A stretch of DNA of 13,511 bases from positions 1-13,511 of the forward strand of contig CAYUDP010000015.1 of assembly GCA_964443725.1 (NCBI GenBank), read 5' to 3'. Below, piece by piece: positions 1 through 8,160 of the stretch (position 1 is the first letter of the stretch; each line of letters opens with the position of its first letter). The stretch is from CAYUDP01 sp964443725. GTDB lineage: Bacteria > Patescibacteriota > Minisyncoccia > Phycocordibacterales > JAKFXT01. Position numbers and translations under genes: made by a program. The notes beneath the pieces are model-generated. The model searched no databases, was not told where the DNA came from, and saw only the letters and a program-made list of their open reading frames with translations.

Positions 1-1689
1 ATGCGTCTCATGTGGAGTGCCGGTAAGGCTGCCAGAAGGTCAAATGTGACAGCTTATAACTGCTCATATGTCGCTCCAACTTCTGCTAAAGATTTGGCCG
101 AAATAATGTATCTAGCTATGTCAGGATGTGGGGTTGGATTTTCAGTTGAGACAGAGACTGCGCAACAGTTTCCAATAATAAAAAGACAGACGGGAAAAAA
201 GGAAAAAACACATAAAGTTGTAGATGATAAGACTGGTTGGGCAGATGCTCTCACTTTAGGTTTAGAAACATGGTTTAACGGTAAGGATATAGACTTTGAT
301 TATTCTGATATTAGACCAAAAGGGGCAAGGCTTATGACAATGGGAGGTCGAGCATCTGGTCCTGATCCACTTAGAGAATTGCTCGATTTTTCAAAAATGA
401 AACTTCTGTCGAGACAAGGAAAGCGTCTCAGGAATATAGATGTTCATGATATTGTCTGTAAGATTGGAGATGTCGTTGTTATGGGTGGAGTTAGAAGAAC
501 CGCTCTCATATCTCTATCTGATTTGGATGATGAGGAGATGCGTCATGCAAAGGATGGTCAGTTCTATTTTACAACTCCACAGAGATCGCTTGCTAATAAT
601 TCTGCTATATATAACGAGAAACCATCAGCAGTTGAGTTTATGGAGGAGTGGTTGTCTCTTGCAAAGTCTGGATCAGGTGAAAGAGGAATATTCAATCGCG
701 GGTCTCTCGACAAACAATTCCCAGAGAGAAGGTGGAAAAAAATGGGTGAACACGCTTCACGTGTCGGGACCAATCCTTGTGGAGAAATATTTTTACGTTC
801 AAAGCAGTTTTGTAATCTAACTGAGGTCATTGCCCGCGAGAAGGACACCGAAAAAGAATTATTGAGAAAAACAAGACTAGCTTCAATTCTTGGTACATAT
901 CAGTCAACTCTTACAAATTTCGAGTATCTCTCTTCAGAGTGGAAAGAGAATTGTGAAGAAGAAAGGCTTTTGGGGGTCTCTATCACTGGGCAGTGGGACT
1001 GCGATAATGTAAGAAATGAAAAAATTCTAAAGAAGATGAGGGAAGAAGCTGTGTCAGTTAATTCTGAATATGCAAAAAGATTTAAGGTTAAGCCATCGGC
1101 CGCCGTCACGTGTGTCAAACCATCCGGAACAGTTTCTCAACTCGTTGATGCTTCTTCTGGAATGCACCCAAGACATGCAAAGTTCTATATAAGACGTATT
1201 AGAATTTCAGCGACAGACCCGCTATTTGAAATGTTGAAAGAACAGGGTTTGCCGTATTATCCTGAGGTTGGGCAGAATATAGACACAGCACATACATATG
1301 TTCTTGAGTTTCCAGTCAAAGCGCCAGGGTCTGTTAAGTATAGGGATGATTTGTCAGCTCTTGAACAACTTGAATATTGGAAAATGATGAAGCAAAACTA
1401 TACCGAGCACAACCCATCAATCACAGTTTCGGTAGGGGAAGATGAATGGATAAGTACCGGTAACTGGGTCTATGAAAATTGGGATATGGTTGGGGGATTG
1501 TCTTTCCTTCCAAGATCTGAACATGTCTATAAACTCGCTCCATATGAAGAGATAGACGAAAAGAGGTACAACGAAATGATAAAGGATATCCCAGAGATTG
1601 ATTTTTCAAAGATAGTTATCTATGAAAGGCAAGACGAAACTCAGGGAGCCAAAGAATTGGCTTGTGTAGGTGGGGTTTGCGAAATATAA
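1..1689 (+). CDS. nrdJ: Adenosylcobalamin-dependent ribonucleoside-triphosphate reductase (class II), 3' part
   Basis: Reduces ribonucleotides to deoxyribonucleotides using a B12-generated thiyl radical. The 562 visible residues contain the family landmarks: YNCSY with Cys21 (first redox-active Cys), NPCGEI with Cys260 (thiyl-radical Cys) and Glu262, FCNL with Cys271 (second redox-active Cys), and a C-terminal CVGGVC pair (Cys555, Cys560) that shuttles electrons from thioredoxin or glutaredoxin. The 11-residue spacing of Cys260 and Cys271 matches Cys408/Cys419 of the Lactobacillus leichmannii monomeric enzyme, from memory. The first visible Cys corresponds to about residue 119 there, so roughly 100 N-terminal residues lie before the window. 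The ATG at base 1 is therefore an internal Met, not a start. The stretch between the first Cys and the radical Cys is about 50 residues shorter than in L. leichmannii. An intrinsic terminator follows the stop codon. The glutaredoxin at 11202 could be a reductant, but nothing in the sequence proves it. Confidence 0.93.
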   Translation: MRLMWSAGKAARRSNVTAYNCSYVAPTSAKDLAEIMYLAMSGCGVGFSVETETAQQFPIIKRQTGKKEKTHKVVDDKTGWADALTLGLETWFNGKDIDFDYSDIRPKGARLMTMGGRASGPDPLRELLDFSKMKLLSRQGKRLRNIDVHDIVCKIGDVVVMGGVRRTALISLSDLDDEEMRHAKDGQFYFTTPQRSLANNSAIYNEKPSAVEFMEEWLSLAKSGSGERGIFNRGSLDKQFPERRWKKMGEHASRVGTNPCGEIFLRSKQFCNLTEVIAREKDTEKELLRKTRLASILGTYQSTLTNFEYLSSEWKENCEEERLLGVSITGQWDCDNVRNEKILKKMREEAVSVNSEYAKRFKVKPSAAVTCVKPSGTVSQLVDASSGMHPRHAKFYIRRIRISATDPLFEMLKEQGLPYYPEVGQNIDTAHTYVLEFPVKAPGSVKYRDDLSALEQLEYWKMMKQNYTEHNPSITVSVGEDEWISTGNWVYENWDMVGGLSFLPRSEHVYKLAPYEEIDEKRYNEMIKDIPEIDFSKIVIYERQDETQGAKELACVGGVCEI

Positions 1690-1710
1690 AAGATACATAT
1701 CAAAGGAAAA

Positions 1711-1733
1711 ACCGGCGCATGCGCCGGTTTTTT
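1711..1733. terminator. Bidirectional intrinsic terminator between nrdJ and the 123-aa gene
   Basis: The perfect palindrome ACCGGCGCATGCGCCGGT (1711-1728) is followed by a T-run on the plus strand and preceded by an A-run (a T-run on the minus strand). It can end both nrdJ and the convergent 123-aa gene. Confidence 0.85.
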
Positions 1734-1747
1734 CGTCTTCGGGGGGG

Positions 1748-2119
1748 TTAATCTGGGTCGATCACCCCCCAAGGCAAACAGATCCGATTGCTCATGAACT
1801 CGAGTGCCACTTGGAGGGCTTCGTTCATGTGAGCGTAATTACCTTCGATCCCGAGAAAGACGATGTCTCCATCTTCAAACGTATTGCTTGGACCAGATAG
1901 GGGGGCTTTTCCGATCTCTGTCGGGCTGTACTTGGCTCCAGCTTGTCCCCAAGTGCCGTGATCTGGGTTGATGCGGATGAGCCCCTCGTCGATGGCTCTC
2001 TTTGCCTTCGTGAATCTGGGTTCGAGCCCCTGCAGGGTTTCGAACAAAATGAGAACGAATGCGGATTCCACCAGACTGCGTTCCTCGGGCACTACAAATT
2101 CATTGACATGGTCGTTCAT
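1748..2119 (-). CDS. Hypothetical protein, 123 aa
   Basis: I do not recognise a family. The protein is soluble, with no membrane segment or signal peptide and a mixed composition, and it is rich in acidic residues. It begins MNDHVNEFVVPEER and ends LPWGVIDPD. The start is supported by a GGGAG SD about 8 nt upstream of the ATG on the minus strand. The gene ends just before the bidirectional terminator it shares with nrdJ, and it is divergent from the 199-aa gene at 2239 across a 119-bp AT-rich gap. Plus-strand frames in the same interval (1670-1900, 1943-2158) have no SD and look like shadows. Base composition is richer in GC than the flanking nrdJ, as for the other small SD-bearing genes of this window. 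Function is unknown. Confidence 0.7.
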   Translation of the reverse strand: MNDHVNEFVVPEERSLVESAFVLILFETLQGLEPRFTKAKRAIDEGLIRINPDHGTWGQAGAKYSPTEIGKAPLSGPSNTFEDGDIVFLGIEGNYAHMNEALQVALEFMSNRICLPWGVIDPD

Positions 2120-2238
2120 TTCTCAAACTCCCTGTTGACGAAAGATAAAATACTATAAGAATAGCAGAGCTTATTCTAGTTGATAATTTATAAAAATTGT
2201 GTTCAAATGCTGGTAGTCAAATTATCGGAGGGTCAACT

Positions 2239-2838
2239 ATGACCAATATAACTCTTTTAGCAAAGAGGCGAAGGGTATTTTTCGAGGACAGGGACGGGTT
2301 TAGGTATGCTATCAACCCTTTCCATGTGTATGTGGATGGTGAAAAGGTAGCCCCACTTTTGAGACTTTCTCGTTGCGTAGCAGATAATGTGGAAATCGCA
2401 CTAGAGACGAAGGGGGGCCGGATAAAAAAACTTCAAGTTTCTGATGGGGTTTTGTCCGCCGTGCAGTTCTTTCTCCGCAATTGTTTTACTGAGCCGGATT
2501 TGTTTTTTGACTGCTATTCGTTTGCGAATCTGGCGAACGGGGTTGAACCCAACCTTATTTCTGATCTTCTGAAGTACTGGGAGTTCGTAAAGGTGGACAA
2601 GATAGGGGTGAATGACTGTGTCTTTTTCTTTGACGCTAAGAACAGGAATATGTTTCTCCATGTTGCTGTGTATGTGGGTTTCGGGTATAGCCTAAATGTT
2701 CTTGGTCCCGGGGGAGATTTGGTTGTCATGGAGCTTGGGGACTATGCAAAGTATTTTGAACGGTCTTATGGCCCCATGATCTACTCCATAATGCGCCCGA
2801 AGAAAAAAGAACCACGTTACGGCGTCCTCGTGGAATAA
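2239..2838 (+). CDS. NlpC/P60-like (papain-fold) protein, 199 aa
   Basis: The best start is the ATG at 2239, which has GGAGGG at 2227-2232, 6 nt upstream. A longer frame opens at a TTG (2197) but has no ribosome site. The C-terminal half resembles a papain-like NlpC/P60 or related cysteine hydrolase: FFDCYSFANL with Cys92 at a helix start, then GVNDCVFFFD (the usual GDLVFF strand), then FLHVAVYVGFGYSLNVLG with His141 followed by a hydrophobic strand, and Asn153 as a possible third catalytic residue. The N-terminal 70 residues look like small beta-rich segments and are unassigned. No signal peptide or membrane helix is visible, which is unusual for a peptidoglycan hydrolase, so it may act in the cytoplasm, on a non-peptidoglycan amide, or be inactive. 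The assignment rests on motif pattern only. Confidence 0.6.
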   Translation: MTNITLLAKRRRVFFEDRDGFRYAINPFHVYVDGEKVAPLLRLSRCVADNVEIALETKGGRIKKLQVSDGVLSAVQFFLRNCFTEPDLFFDCYSFANLANGVEPNLISDLLKYWEFVKVDKIGVNDCVFFFDAKNRNMFLHVAVYVGFGYSLNVLGPGGDLVVMELGDYAKYFERSYGPMIYSIMRPKKKEPRYGVLVE

Positions 2839-2876
2839 GGCGGAAGGGAAAAGTCCCCTCCGCCTGTTGTTTTTAT
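2839..2876 (+). terminator. Intrinsic terminator of the NlpC/P60-like gene
   Basis: The hairpin arms GGCGGAAGGG and CCCCTCCGCC begin right after the stop codon and are followed by TGTTGTTTTTATATT. The T-run overlaps the -35 box of the rnpB promoter. Confidence 0.85.
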
Positions 2877-2895
2877 ATTAAAAATGTGTTATAAT
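2867..2895 (+). promoter_or_regulatory. Sigma70-type promoter of rnpB
   Basis: -35 TTGTTT (2867-2872), a 17-nt spacer, and consensus -10 TATAAT (2890-2895) preceded by TGT (extended -10). The predicted start at about 2902 coincides with the 5' strand of RNase P helix P1. Confidence 0.8.
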
Positions 2896-2901
2896 CAGAA
2901 G

Positions 2902-3246
2902 AGTTCTTCGCAAAATGATCGCTCCAATTTTATTGGGGAGGAAAGTCCGAACACACTCCCGATTTGTTTTGGGAAAGACGGTAGTGGGTAATACCCATCC
3001 GCCGCAAGGCGAGAGGTGCGAACAGAGACGCCTGATTCCGAAAGGATAGGGGACCCATTTGGGTTAGATCCTACGGCAACGTAGGATTTGAAACGGCAAA
3101 ATCCTTACTTGTGTGCAAGGCCGTGCCGAAAATACTTGTATTTTCGGAGTGCCGCTATAGCTATTTGGTAACAAATGGCACAGATAAATGATCATTCATC
3201 CGAGATTTTCTCGGGGGACAGAATTCGGCTTAATAGCGAAGAATTT
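2902..3246 (+). ncRNA. rnpB: RNase P RNA
   Basis: This is the catalytic RNA subunit that trims tRNA 5' leaders. Landmarks in order are: P1 5' strand AGTTCTTCGC (2902-2911), the CR-I block GAGGAAAGTCCGAACAC near 2938, the GGTAGTGGGTAATACCC hairpin, GAGAGGTGCGAACAGAGA, and the CR-V block GACAGAATTCGGCTTA before the P1 3' strand GCGAAGAATT (3236-3245). The 5' and 3' P1 strands pair over about 10 bp, which fixes both ends. The order and length (about 345 nt) fit a bacterial type A-like RNase P RNA. It has its own promoter at 2867-2895 and a terminator at 3250. The tRNAs in this window lie more than 7 kb away, so there is no operon link. Confidence 0.95.
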
Positions 3247-3249
3247 CAA

Positions 3250-3290
3250 AATGAAAAAACCATTCGGTCAACGGATGGTTTTTTCATTTT
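3250..3290 (+). terminator. Intrinsic terminator of rnpB
   Basis: The long inverted repeat AATGAAAAAACCATTCG / CGGATGGTTTTTTCATT with a short GTCAA loop lies directly after the P1 3' strand and ends in TTTTCC. Confidence 0.85.
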
Positions 3291-3389
3291 CCTCTTTGCT
3301 TAGATGGGCTATTCCTATATACTTATGTCTGAAAAGTCTTAAAACTTTCGGCATTATTAATGTTAGTTAATTAACAATCTCCGATATTT

Positions 3390-5753
3390 ATGGAACATAA
3401 TTTAAGTAAGATGGGATTTCTAAGCCGTGGTACTGGTCTTGTACTAATGGCCCTTATTTTTCTGCTACCAATATTTTTCATCCCTGGTGGCTCAATAACA
3501 CTACAGTTCGCTAAAGGATTCTTGGCATTTGTGGGTGTCTTGGCTACTTTTATTGTCCTTTTGGTTCAGATAATAAATGATGGTAAAGTCAGCTTTCCGA
3601 AAAGCTGGACGATGTTTACTCTTGCTCTATTGCCGATAGTTTATATAGTCGCATCTCTATTTTCTAAAGGGAAAATGCTGTCTCTAGTTGGGATGGGTTT
3701 CGAAATGGACACAGCTCTGGCTGTCCTTATTGCTTTCATTTTGGCTCTATTGCCGACAATGATAATAAAATCAAAGCAAGCCGCCTTTGGGGTGTATTTG
3801 TCAGTTATATTCTCTTTCCTTGTTGTGGCTCTATTTTGGGTTATTAGACTCTTCGGTGGGGCGGATTTCTTATCTATGGGGGTATTTAATTCTCGAGTCT
3901 CAAACTTGATTGGTGGATGGAATGATTTCGGTGTTTTTGCTGGGTTTATGGTTATTTTGTCCTTGATTTCTATCCAAGCTTTGGATTCAAACAGTTTCTG
4001 GAAAACAATTCTAAGAGTTTGTCTCGTTTTGGGCACAATACTTCTTGCTGTCGTTAATCTAAATATACTTTGGTATTTGGTCGGATTCTTCGCACTTGCA
4101 AGTCTCGTTTATTCTCTATCTTTTGCACGTGTTAAGGGTGATGGTCATCCAAAGATGAAGAAAGTTATCTTTGAACCACTGTTTGTTATTTTGGTCGGAA
4201 TTGTCTTCATGTATTCAACATCGGTTCCAACATATGTTTTAGACAAGTTAAACATTAGACAGGCTGAAGTGAGATTAACTTGGGCTACAACAATGCAGAT
4301 TGCCAGCAATACTCTAGCTAGTAAGCCAGTATTTGGTGCTGGTCCGAATCATTTTGCTAACCAATGGTCACTTTACAAGCCAAGCGACGTGAATAATACA
4401 ATGTTCTGGAACATAGACTTCAATTCAGGTGCCGGAACCATTCCATCAGCGCTTGTTACTTTGGGGGCACTCGGAGGTCTGTTTTGGATTATTTTCTTGT
4501 TTGTCTATTTCTTCGAGGGTATACGTGGAATGAGAAAAATAAACGCAGAAGCAAGCCACCACTATCTAGCCGTGTCGTCATTTGTGAGTGCTACTTATTT
4601 CTGGTTGGTCAATATTTTCTATACGCCAACAACGATTGCATTTCTAATGGCTTTCCTTATGACTGGACTTTTTGTGACTGCGTTATCACTTGAGGGTATT
4701 GTTAAAGAAAAGACGATTACTTTCGGAAATAATCCAGCAAATAACTTCGCCATGAGCCTCTTGTCAATTGTGCTCATCATTGTCTCTGCGATCGGAATAT
4801 ACTTCTCTGGACAAAGATTGTTGTCCTATATGGTATTCAATAGGGCAATGCTTGCTTATGCTCAAGATGGAAACTTGGATAAGGCCGAGATGAGTGTTCT
4901 TAGTGCTGCAACTTTCGAACAGAATGATAGTTTCTATAGAACTCTATCGCAAGTCTATTTGACTAGGATGAATAGTATTCTAAATCAGGCTGATGTTCCA
5001 AAAGATGAATTACAAAAGAAATACGCCCAATTTGAAGAAGCTCTAAAGAAAGCTGTAATAAGCGCTGGGCAAGCTGTTGCAATAGATGGTAGTAATTATC
5101 AAAATCATTTGGCATTGGCAAATGTCTATGCTTCGGTTGTGCCGTTCCCATTGCCATATGCTGATGAGGCTTATAAGAAGGCCAAGGAGAGTCTTACTTC
5201 AGCGATGGCTGTCAATCCAACTAACCCGAGTATTCCTCTTTCTCTTGCCCAACTTGAAGTCTTTAAGAAAAATTACGAATCAGCTCGTGGGTATTTGAAA
5301 CAAGCTTTGGCCCTAAAGAGTAATTATACTGACGCAACTTACCTTTTGGCTCAGATTGAAATAACCGAGGGCAATACAGAGAAGGCAATAAAGTCCCTAC
5401 AAGATACTGCCGCTCTGACTCAAGGGGATGCAAACATCTACTTCCAGCTGGGATTCTTGCAATATAGCAACAAAGATTATGCTGCTGCTGTAAAATCACT
5501 TGAAAACTCAGTCTCAATAAGGCCAGACTTTGCGAATGCGAAATATTTCTTGGGGCTTAGCTATGCTTATACTGGGGAAAATGAGAAAGCCATAAACCAA
5601 TTTACTGATCTAAGGAAAACAAATCCCGATAACCAAGAAGTAAAGTCAATCCTCGATAACTTAACTGCTGGTAAAGATCCATTTGCAAAGGTCGCTCCTC
5701 CAGACAATAAACCAGAAAAGAGGAAGAAGCTTCCCGTTTCTGAAAGAAACTAA
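3390..5753 (+). CDS. O-antigen ligase/polymerase-like membrane protein with C-terminal TPR domain, 787 aa
   Basis: The N-terminal 480 residues form about 12 hydrophobic membrane segments (for example 14-34, 41-62, 73-92, 107-126, 131-154, 205-245, 258-277, 352-375, 392-434, 452-473). A large loop carries ASKPVFGAGPNHFANQW (residues 310-326), the pattern of the Wzy_C/WaaL family, which transfers or polymerises glycan chains from lipid carriers outside the membrane. Residues 486-525 and about 571-746 contain TPR-like helical repeats (for example ANIYFQLGFLQYSNKDYAAA and ANAKYFLGLSYAYTGENEKA), followed by a charged, proline-rich tail. The ligase-plus-TPR fusion suggests a surface glycosylation enzyme with a protein-docking module. 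There is no convincing SD at either ATG (3390 or 3411). murJ follows after 20 bp, so the two are probably co-transcribed. The substrate cannot be read from the sequence. Confidence 0.82.
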   Translation: MEHNLSKMGFLSRGTGLVLMALIFLLPIFFIPGGSITLQFAKGFLAFVGVLATFIVLLVQIINDGKVSFPKSWTMFTLALLPIVYIVASLFSKGKMLSLVGMGFEMDTALAVLIAFILALLPTMIIKSKQAAFGVYLSVIFSFLVVALFWVIRLFGGADFLSMGVFNSRVSNLIGGWNDFGVFAGFMVILSLISIQALDSNSFWKTILRVCLVLGTILLAVVNLNILWYLVGFFALASLVYSLSFARVKGDGHPKMKKVIFEPLFVILVGIVFMYSTSVPTYVLDKLNIRQAEVRLTWATTMQIASNTLASKPVFGAGPNHFANQWSLYKPSDVNNTMFWNIDFNSGAGTIPSALVTLGALGGLFWIIFLFVYFFEGIRGMRKINAEASHHYLAVSSFVSATYFWLVNIFYTPTTIAFLMAFLMTGLFVTALSLEGIVKEKTITFGNNPANNFAMSLLSIVLIIVSAIGIYFSGQRLLSYMVFNRAMLAYAQDGNLDKAEMSVLSAATFEQNDSFYRTLSQVYLTRMNSILNQADVPKDELQKKYAQFEEALKKAVISAGQAVAIDGSNYQNHLALANVYASVVPFPLPYADEAYKKAKESLTSAMAVNPTNPSIPLSLAQLEVFKKNYESARGYLKQALALKSNYTDATYLLAQIEITEGNTEKAIKSLQDTAALTQGDANIYFQLGFLQYSNKDYAAAVKSLENSVSIRPDFANAKYFLGLSYAYTGENEKAINQFTDLRKTNPDNQEVKSILDNLTAGKDPFAKVAPPDNKPEKRKKLPVSERN

Positions 5754-5773
5754 TTAATCAGCCGCCAAGACAT

Positions 5774-7450
5774 ATGATGCGGCGAGTGTATGAATTTTTA
5801 GGTAGGGATGTACTAAGTGTTCATCACGCTGCGTACATCCTTGCTTTGTCTTCTCTTTTGTCACAGTTTCTTGCTCTATTTAGAGACAGGATGTTTGCTC
5901 ACTATTTGGGGGCGGGGATGGCACTTGATACTTATTATGCTGCTTTTAGGGTGCAGGATCTTATATATGCTATTTTAGCCTCACTTCTCTCTCTTGCGGT
6001 TTTGATACCGATAATTACAGAAAAATCAGAACATGGCAAAGAGAAGGTCCGGCAATTTGCGACGACAATATTCTCTTTTACTTTCTTTCTGCTTTTACCA
6101 ACAAGCATCTTAGCTTTCATTTTTGCTCCCAATCTGGCCTTGATGTTGTTTCCTAAGATTGCAAATAGTGAATTTGGGGGGACTTTGGTCGAGCTTATGA
6201 GGATACTTCTCTTGTCGCCATTTTTGCTAAGTCTGTCGTCCCTTTTGGGCGCGATAAGTCAGTCTTACCAGAAATATTATTTTTACGCACTTAGCCCACT
6301 TCTCTACAATGTCGGAATAATAATCGGTATCGTCTTCTTTTACCAAAAAACTGGTGCTTTATCAGGACTTGCTTTTGGTGTTGTTTTGGGTGCCTTGATG
6401 CATCTTCTTGTCCAGGTACCACTTGCTATAAGAGAGAATTTTTTACCGAGTTTGTCTTTTAAAATATTCTGGGGTGATGTGAAAAAAGTTATCCTGCTTG
6501 CTTTTCCTCGGGCCGTAGCGCTATCTTTTAGTCAGATAGTTTTTACAGTTTTGGTTTCTCTGGCTTCTTTTTTGTCAGTTGGTTCAATAACCGTACTCAC
6601 TTTTGCCATGAACTTGCAGTCTATACCGCTTGCAATAATCGGAGCTTCTTACGCCGTTGCAACGTTCCCGATTCTCTCGAGGTCGTTTTCACTTGGAGAC
6701 AGTGAAAAATTTGCAGTTCAATTGTCAGCATCACTTAGACATATTATTTTTTGGTCGATGCCTGCCATTTCGCTTTTTATAGTGTTGAGGGCGTATATTG
6801 TACGCCTTGCTCTTGGTACGGGAGCTTTCTCTTGGACAGACACGAAGTTGACGGCTGCTTGTCTTGCTCTTTTTGTAATCTCGTCGGTTAGCCAGTCTTT
6901 GTCACAGGTCTTTGTTAGGACATACTATGCCACTAGACGGAATTCTAGACCGCTTTATGTTTCTATTTTAGGTGGCGTGATAACCCTTGTTTTTGCCTTC
7001 GTTCCGATTATTTTTAAGGATACTTTTGCTACAGTTCTTGATTTTGTGTATAGCATGCTTAAGGTTGGGGGTGTTTTAGGTAGAGAAGTGATAATTTTGC
7101 CACTCTCATATTCTCTTGGATCGATAGTTTCGACTTTTGTTTTTATCAGATTATTAAAAAGTGATTTTGAGGTCAAAATCATTGGGCTTGGAAAAACTTT
7201 TTGGCAGAGCGCCTTTTCTTCGGTCTTGGGTGGATTTGGGGCGTATCTTGCTCTAAGTATATTTTTCGGTAATTCAGAATTGACAAAAGTTTCGCAGGTT
7301 CTTTACCAGGGATTTTTTGGTGGGGTAGTGGGACTTTTTGTTACAGCACTTAGCTTCTACCTTCTCAGGAATGAAGAATTTAGGGAAATATCTAAAGCTC
7401 TAAGGGCGAAGTTTAGAAGAGAGGAGGTTATACCACCTCAGGAGGGATAG
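5774..7450 (+). CDS. murJ: Lipid II flippase MurJ (MviN family)
   Basis: Translocates the peptidoglycan precursor lipid II to the outer face of the cytoplasmic membrane. The 558-aa protein is almost entirely hydrophobic helices, compatible with the 14-helix MOP-superfamily fold. The family signature appears near the N-terminus: LFRDRMFAHYLGAGMALDTYYAAFR (residues 35-59; written here only to locate FRDR, GAG, Asp52 and Arg59), which corresponds to the charged cavity residues essential in E. coli MurJ. It ends in a basic cytoplasmic tail. The start may be ATG 5774 or the adjacent ATG 5777; neither has an SD. It lies 20 bp after the O-antigen-ligase-like gene, which supports one envelope operon. 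The stop codon is directly followed by a hairpin (7455) oriented mainly for the opposite strand. Confidence 0.93.
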   Translation: MMRRVYEFLGRDVLSVHHAAYILALSSLLSQFLALFRDRMFAHYLGAGMALDTYYAAFRVQDLIYAILASLLSLAVLIPIITEKSEHGKEKVRQFATTIFSFTFFLLLPTSILAFIFAPNLALMLFPKIANSEFGGTLVELMRILLLSPFLLSLSSLLGAISQSYQKYYFYALSPLLYNVGIIIGIVFFYQKTGALSGLAFGVVLGALMHLLVQVPLAIRENFLPSLSFKIFWGDVKKVILLAFPRAVALSFSQIVFTVLVSLASFLSVGSITVLTFAMNLQSIPLAIIGASYAVATFPILSRSFSLGDSEKFAVQLSASLRHIIFWSMPAISLFIVLRAYIVRLALGTGAFSWTDTKLTAACLALFVISSVSQSLSQVFVRTYYATRRNSRPLYVSILGGVITLVFAFVPIIFKDTFATVLDFVYSMLKVGGVLGREVIILPLSYSLGSIVSTFVFIRLLKSDFEVKIIGLGKTFWQSAFSSVLGGFGAYLALSIFFGNSELTKVSQVLYQGFFGGVVGLFVTALSFYLLRNEEFREISKALRAKFRREEVIPPQEG

Positions 7451-7454
7451 TTTA

Positions 7455-7485
7455 AAGGCCCGCCCCCATGTAGGGTGCGGGCCTT
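7455..7485 (-). terminator. Intrinsic terminator of the 72-aa membrane protein gene
   Basis: The arms AAGGCCCGC (7455-7463) and GCGGGCCTT (7477-7485) form a strong hairpin. On the minus strand it is followed by TTTAAAC, and on the plus strand by no T-run. Confidence 0.65.
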
Positions 7486-7503
7486 GGTTGTGGCCGGCCG
7501 GAC

Positions 7504-7722
7504 TCAGAAGAACTTGATTCCGGCGGCGATGAGGATGCTTCCACCGACGATGAGGGTGGAGCACACCCTCTCGCGGAATTTGCTGACTGCCGGCTCTGGG
7601 GTTTCCCCCTTGCCGAATTCCTTCCTCCTCTCCATGAAGAGGAGTAGGCTAACCACGATGCCCAGGGCATAAATGGTGAGCCCGAGGGCAATCACCATTA
7701 TGCCAACCAGTTTCGTTTCCAT
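7504..7722 (-). CDS. Small two-helix membrane protein, 72 aa
   Basis: I do not recognise a named family. Helix 1 spans about residues 6-30 (GIMVIALGLTIYALGIVVSL), followed by a charged loop (ERRKEFGKGETPEP). Helix 2 spans about residues 53-70, so the loop is the only sizeable soluble part. The start is well supported: AGGAGGG lies 4 nt upstream of the ATG on the minus strand, and a near-consensus promoter (TTGACA, 17 nt, TATAAA) lies at 7752-7780. A GC-rich terminator hairpin follows. The other frames over this interval (7452-7691 minus, 7475-7672 plus) lack these signals. Its function cannot be inferred; it is convergent with murJ and downstream of a candidate ncRNA unit on the same strand. 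Confidence 0.8.
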   Translation of the reverse strand: METKLVGIMVIALGLTIYALGIVVSLLLFMERRKEFGKGETPEPAVSKFRERVCSTLIVGGSILIAAGIKFF

Positions 7723-7751
7723 GATTCCCTCCTGTTGTTTGGAACATTCTA

Positions 7752-7780
7752 TTTATATCATATAAAAATACTTTTGTCAA
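7752..7780 (-). promoter_or_regulatory. Sigma70-type promoter of the 72-aa gene
   Basis: On the minus strand there is -35 TTGACA (7775-7780), a 17-nt spacer ending in TGA, and -10 TATAAA (7752-7757). It closely resembles the promoter at 8161-8189 (shared TTGACAAA and TATATGATA). Confidence 0.8.
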
Positions 7781-7783
7781 TAT

Positions 7784-7819
7784 AAAAAAGGGGTCGGGCC
7801 ATTGTGCGGGCCCGACCCC
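7784..7819 (-). terminator. Intrinsic terminator of the minus-strand ncRNA unit
   Basis: The 11-bp perfect hairpin GGGGTCGGGCC (7790-7800) / GGCCCGACCCC (7809-7819) is followed on the minus strand by TTTTTTATA. On the plus strand there is no T-run, so the transcript it ends comes from the 7820-8160 side. Confidence 0.85.
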
Positions 7820-8111
7820 ATGGTCTGTTTCCGTACTTTGCGCTGGATTCCTTGGCGCACCACTTTCTTTTTAATCCTGTGGTTGGGATTTTGGCCCTTT
7901 GTGGGTAGGGAGGAGTGTCAACTTGCGCGACCTCTTGTGCGACGTTGCACTTGAGATGGTGCTCGTACGGACCTCCAACCCGTGTCCCCGGCCGGTCTCC
8001 CGAGTAATGACTCGGGATTGTCGCCCCCGTTATGCATCCGCCCTTTCAGGTTTCTGCGGGGGATTTCTGTAGTCAGGGGCTAGAGCGCTAGCCCCTGACC
8101 GGTGTTGATCT

Positions 8112-8138
8112 TCAGCTCCGTATTCGGAAAGGGAGCAT
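8112..8138 (-). CDS. Possible 8-codon leader peptide ORF in the ncRNA
   Basis: The ORF MLPFRIRS is preceded by a perfect AAGGAGG (8150-8144) with a 5-nt spacing, about 16 nt from the predicted transcript start, and is followed by the 12-bp hairpin at 8072-8099. This is the geometry of a leader peptide plus attenuator, but no T-run follows that hairpin and no regulated gene lies immediately downstream. It could equally be a chance ORF in an RNA. Confidence 0.3.
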   Translation of the reverse strand: MLPFRIRS

Positions 8139-8160
8139 GTGGACCTCCTTTCTGACTGGG

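Larger units (their letters stand above)
7784..8154 (-). ncRNA. Candidate structured non-coding RNA of about 370 nt, unassigned class
   Basis: The unit is bounded by a strong promoter (8161-8189) and a strong terminator (7784-7819) on the minus strand, yet no reading frame of normal size lies between them. It contains strong helices: a perfect 12-bp hairpin (8072-8083 / 8088-8099, loop AGCG), a 7-bp hairpin CCCGAGT/ACTCGGG (7999-8016), and a longer CCCCCG/CGGGGG pairing (8024-8029 / 8057-8062). The octamer GGAGGTCC occurs twice, near the 5' end (8148-8141) and in the middle (7976-7969). The first copy sits as an SD before an 8-codon ORF. A 39-codon frame (8037-7918) also exists but overlaps the hairpins. 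I see no tmRNA, SRP RNA, 6S or RNase P landmarks. It fills nearly all of the 500-bp gap between the 72-aa gene and lepA. A peptide-encoding leader or dual-function RNA is the main alternative. Confidence 0.6.

Noticed and set aside
2197..2238. TTG start extending the NlpC/P60-like protein by 14 residues
   Set aside because: There is no ribosome site before the TTG, while ATG 2239 has GGAGGG at 6 nt.
7918..8037. 39-codon minus-strand frame inside the candidate ncRNA
   Set aside because: Start signal is poor, it overlaps strong hairpins, and the arginine-rich product resembles nothing known. Kept only as a note under the ncRNA.
7784..8154. tmRNA, because the transcript length is similar
   Set aside because: Neither the tRNA-like ends nor a T-arm TTCGA motif is present on this strand.
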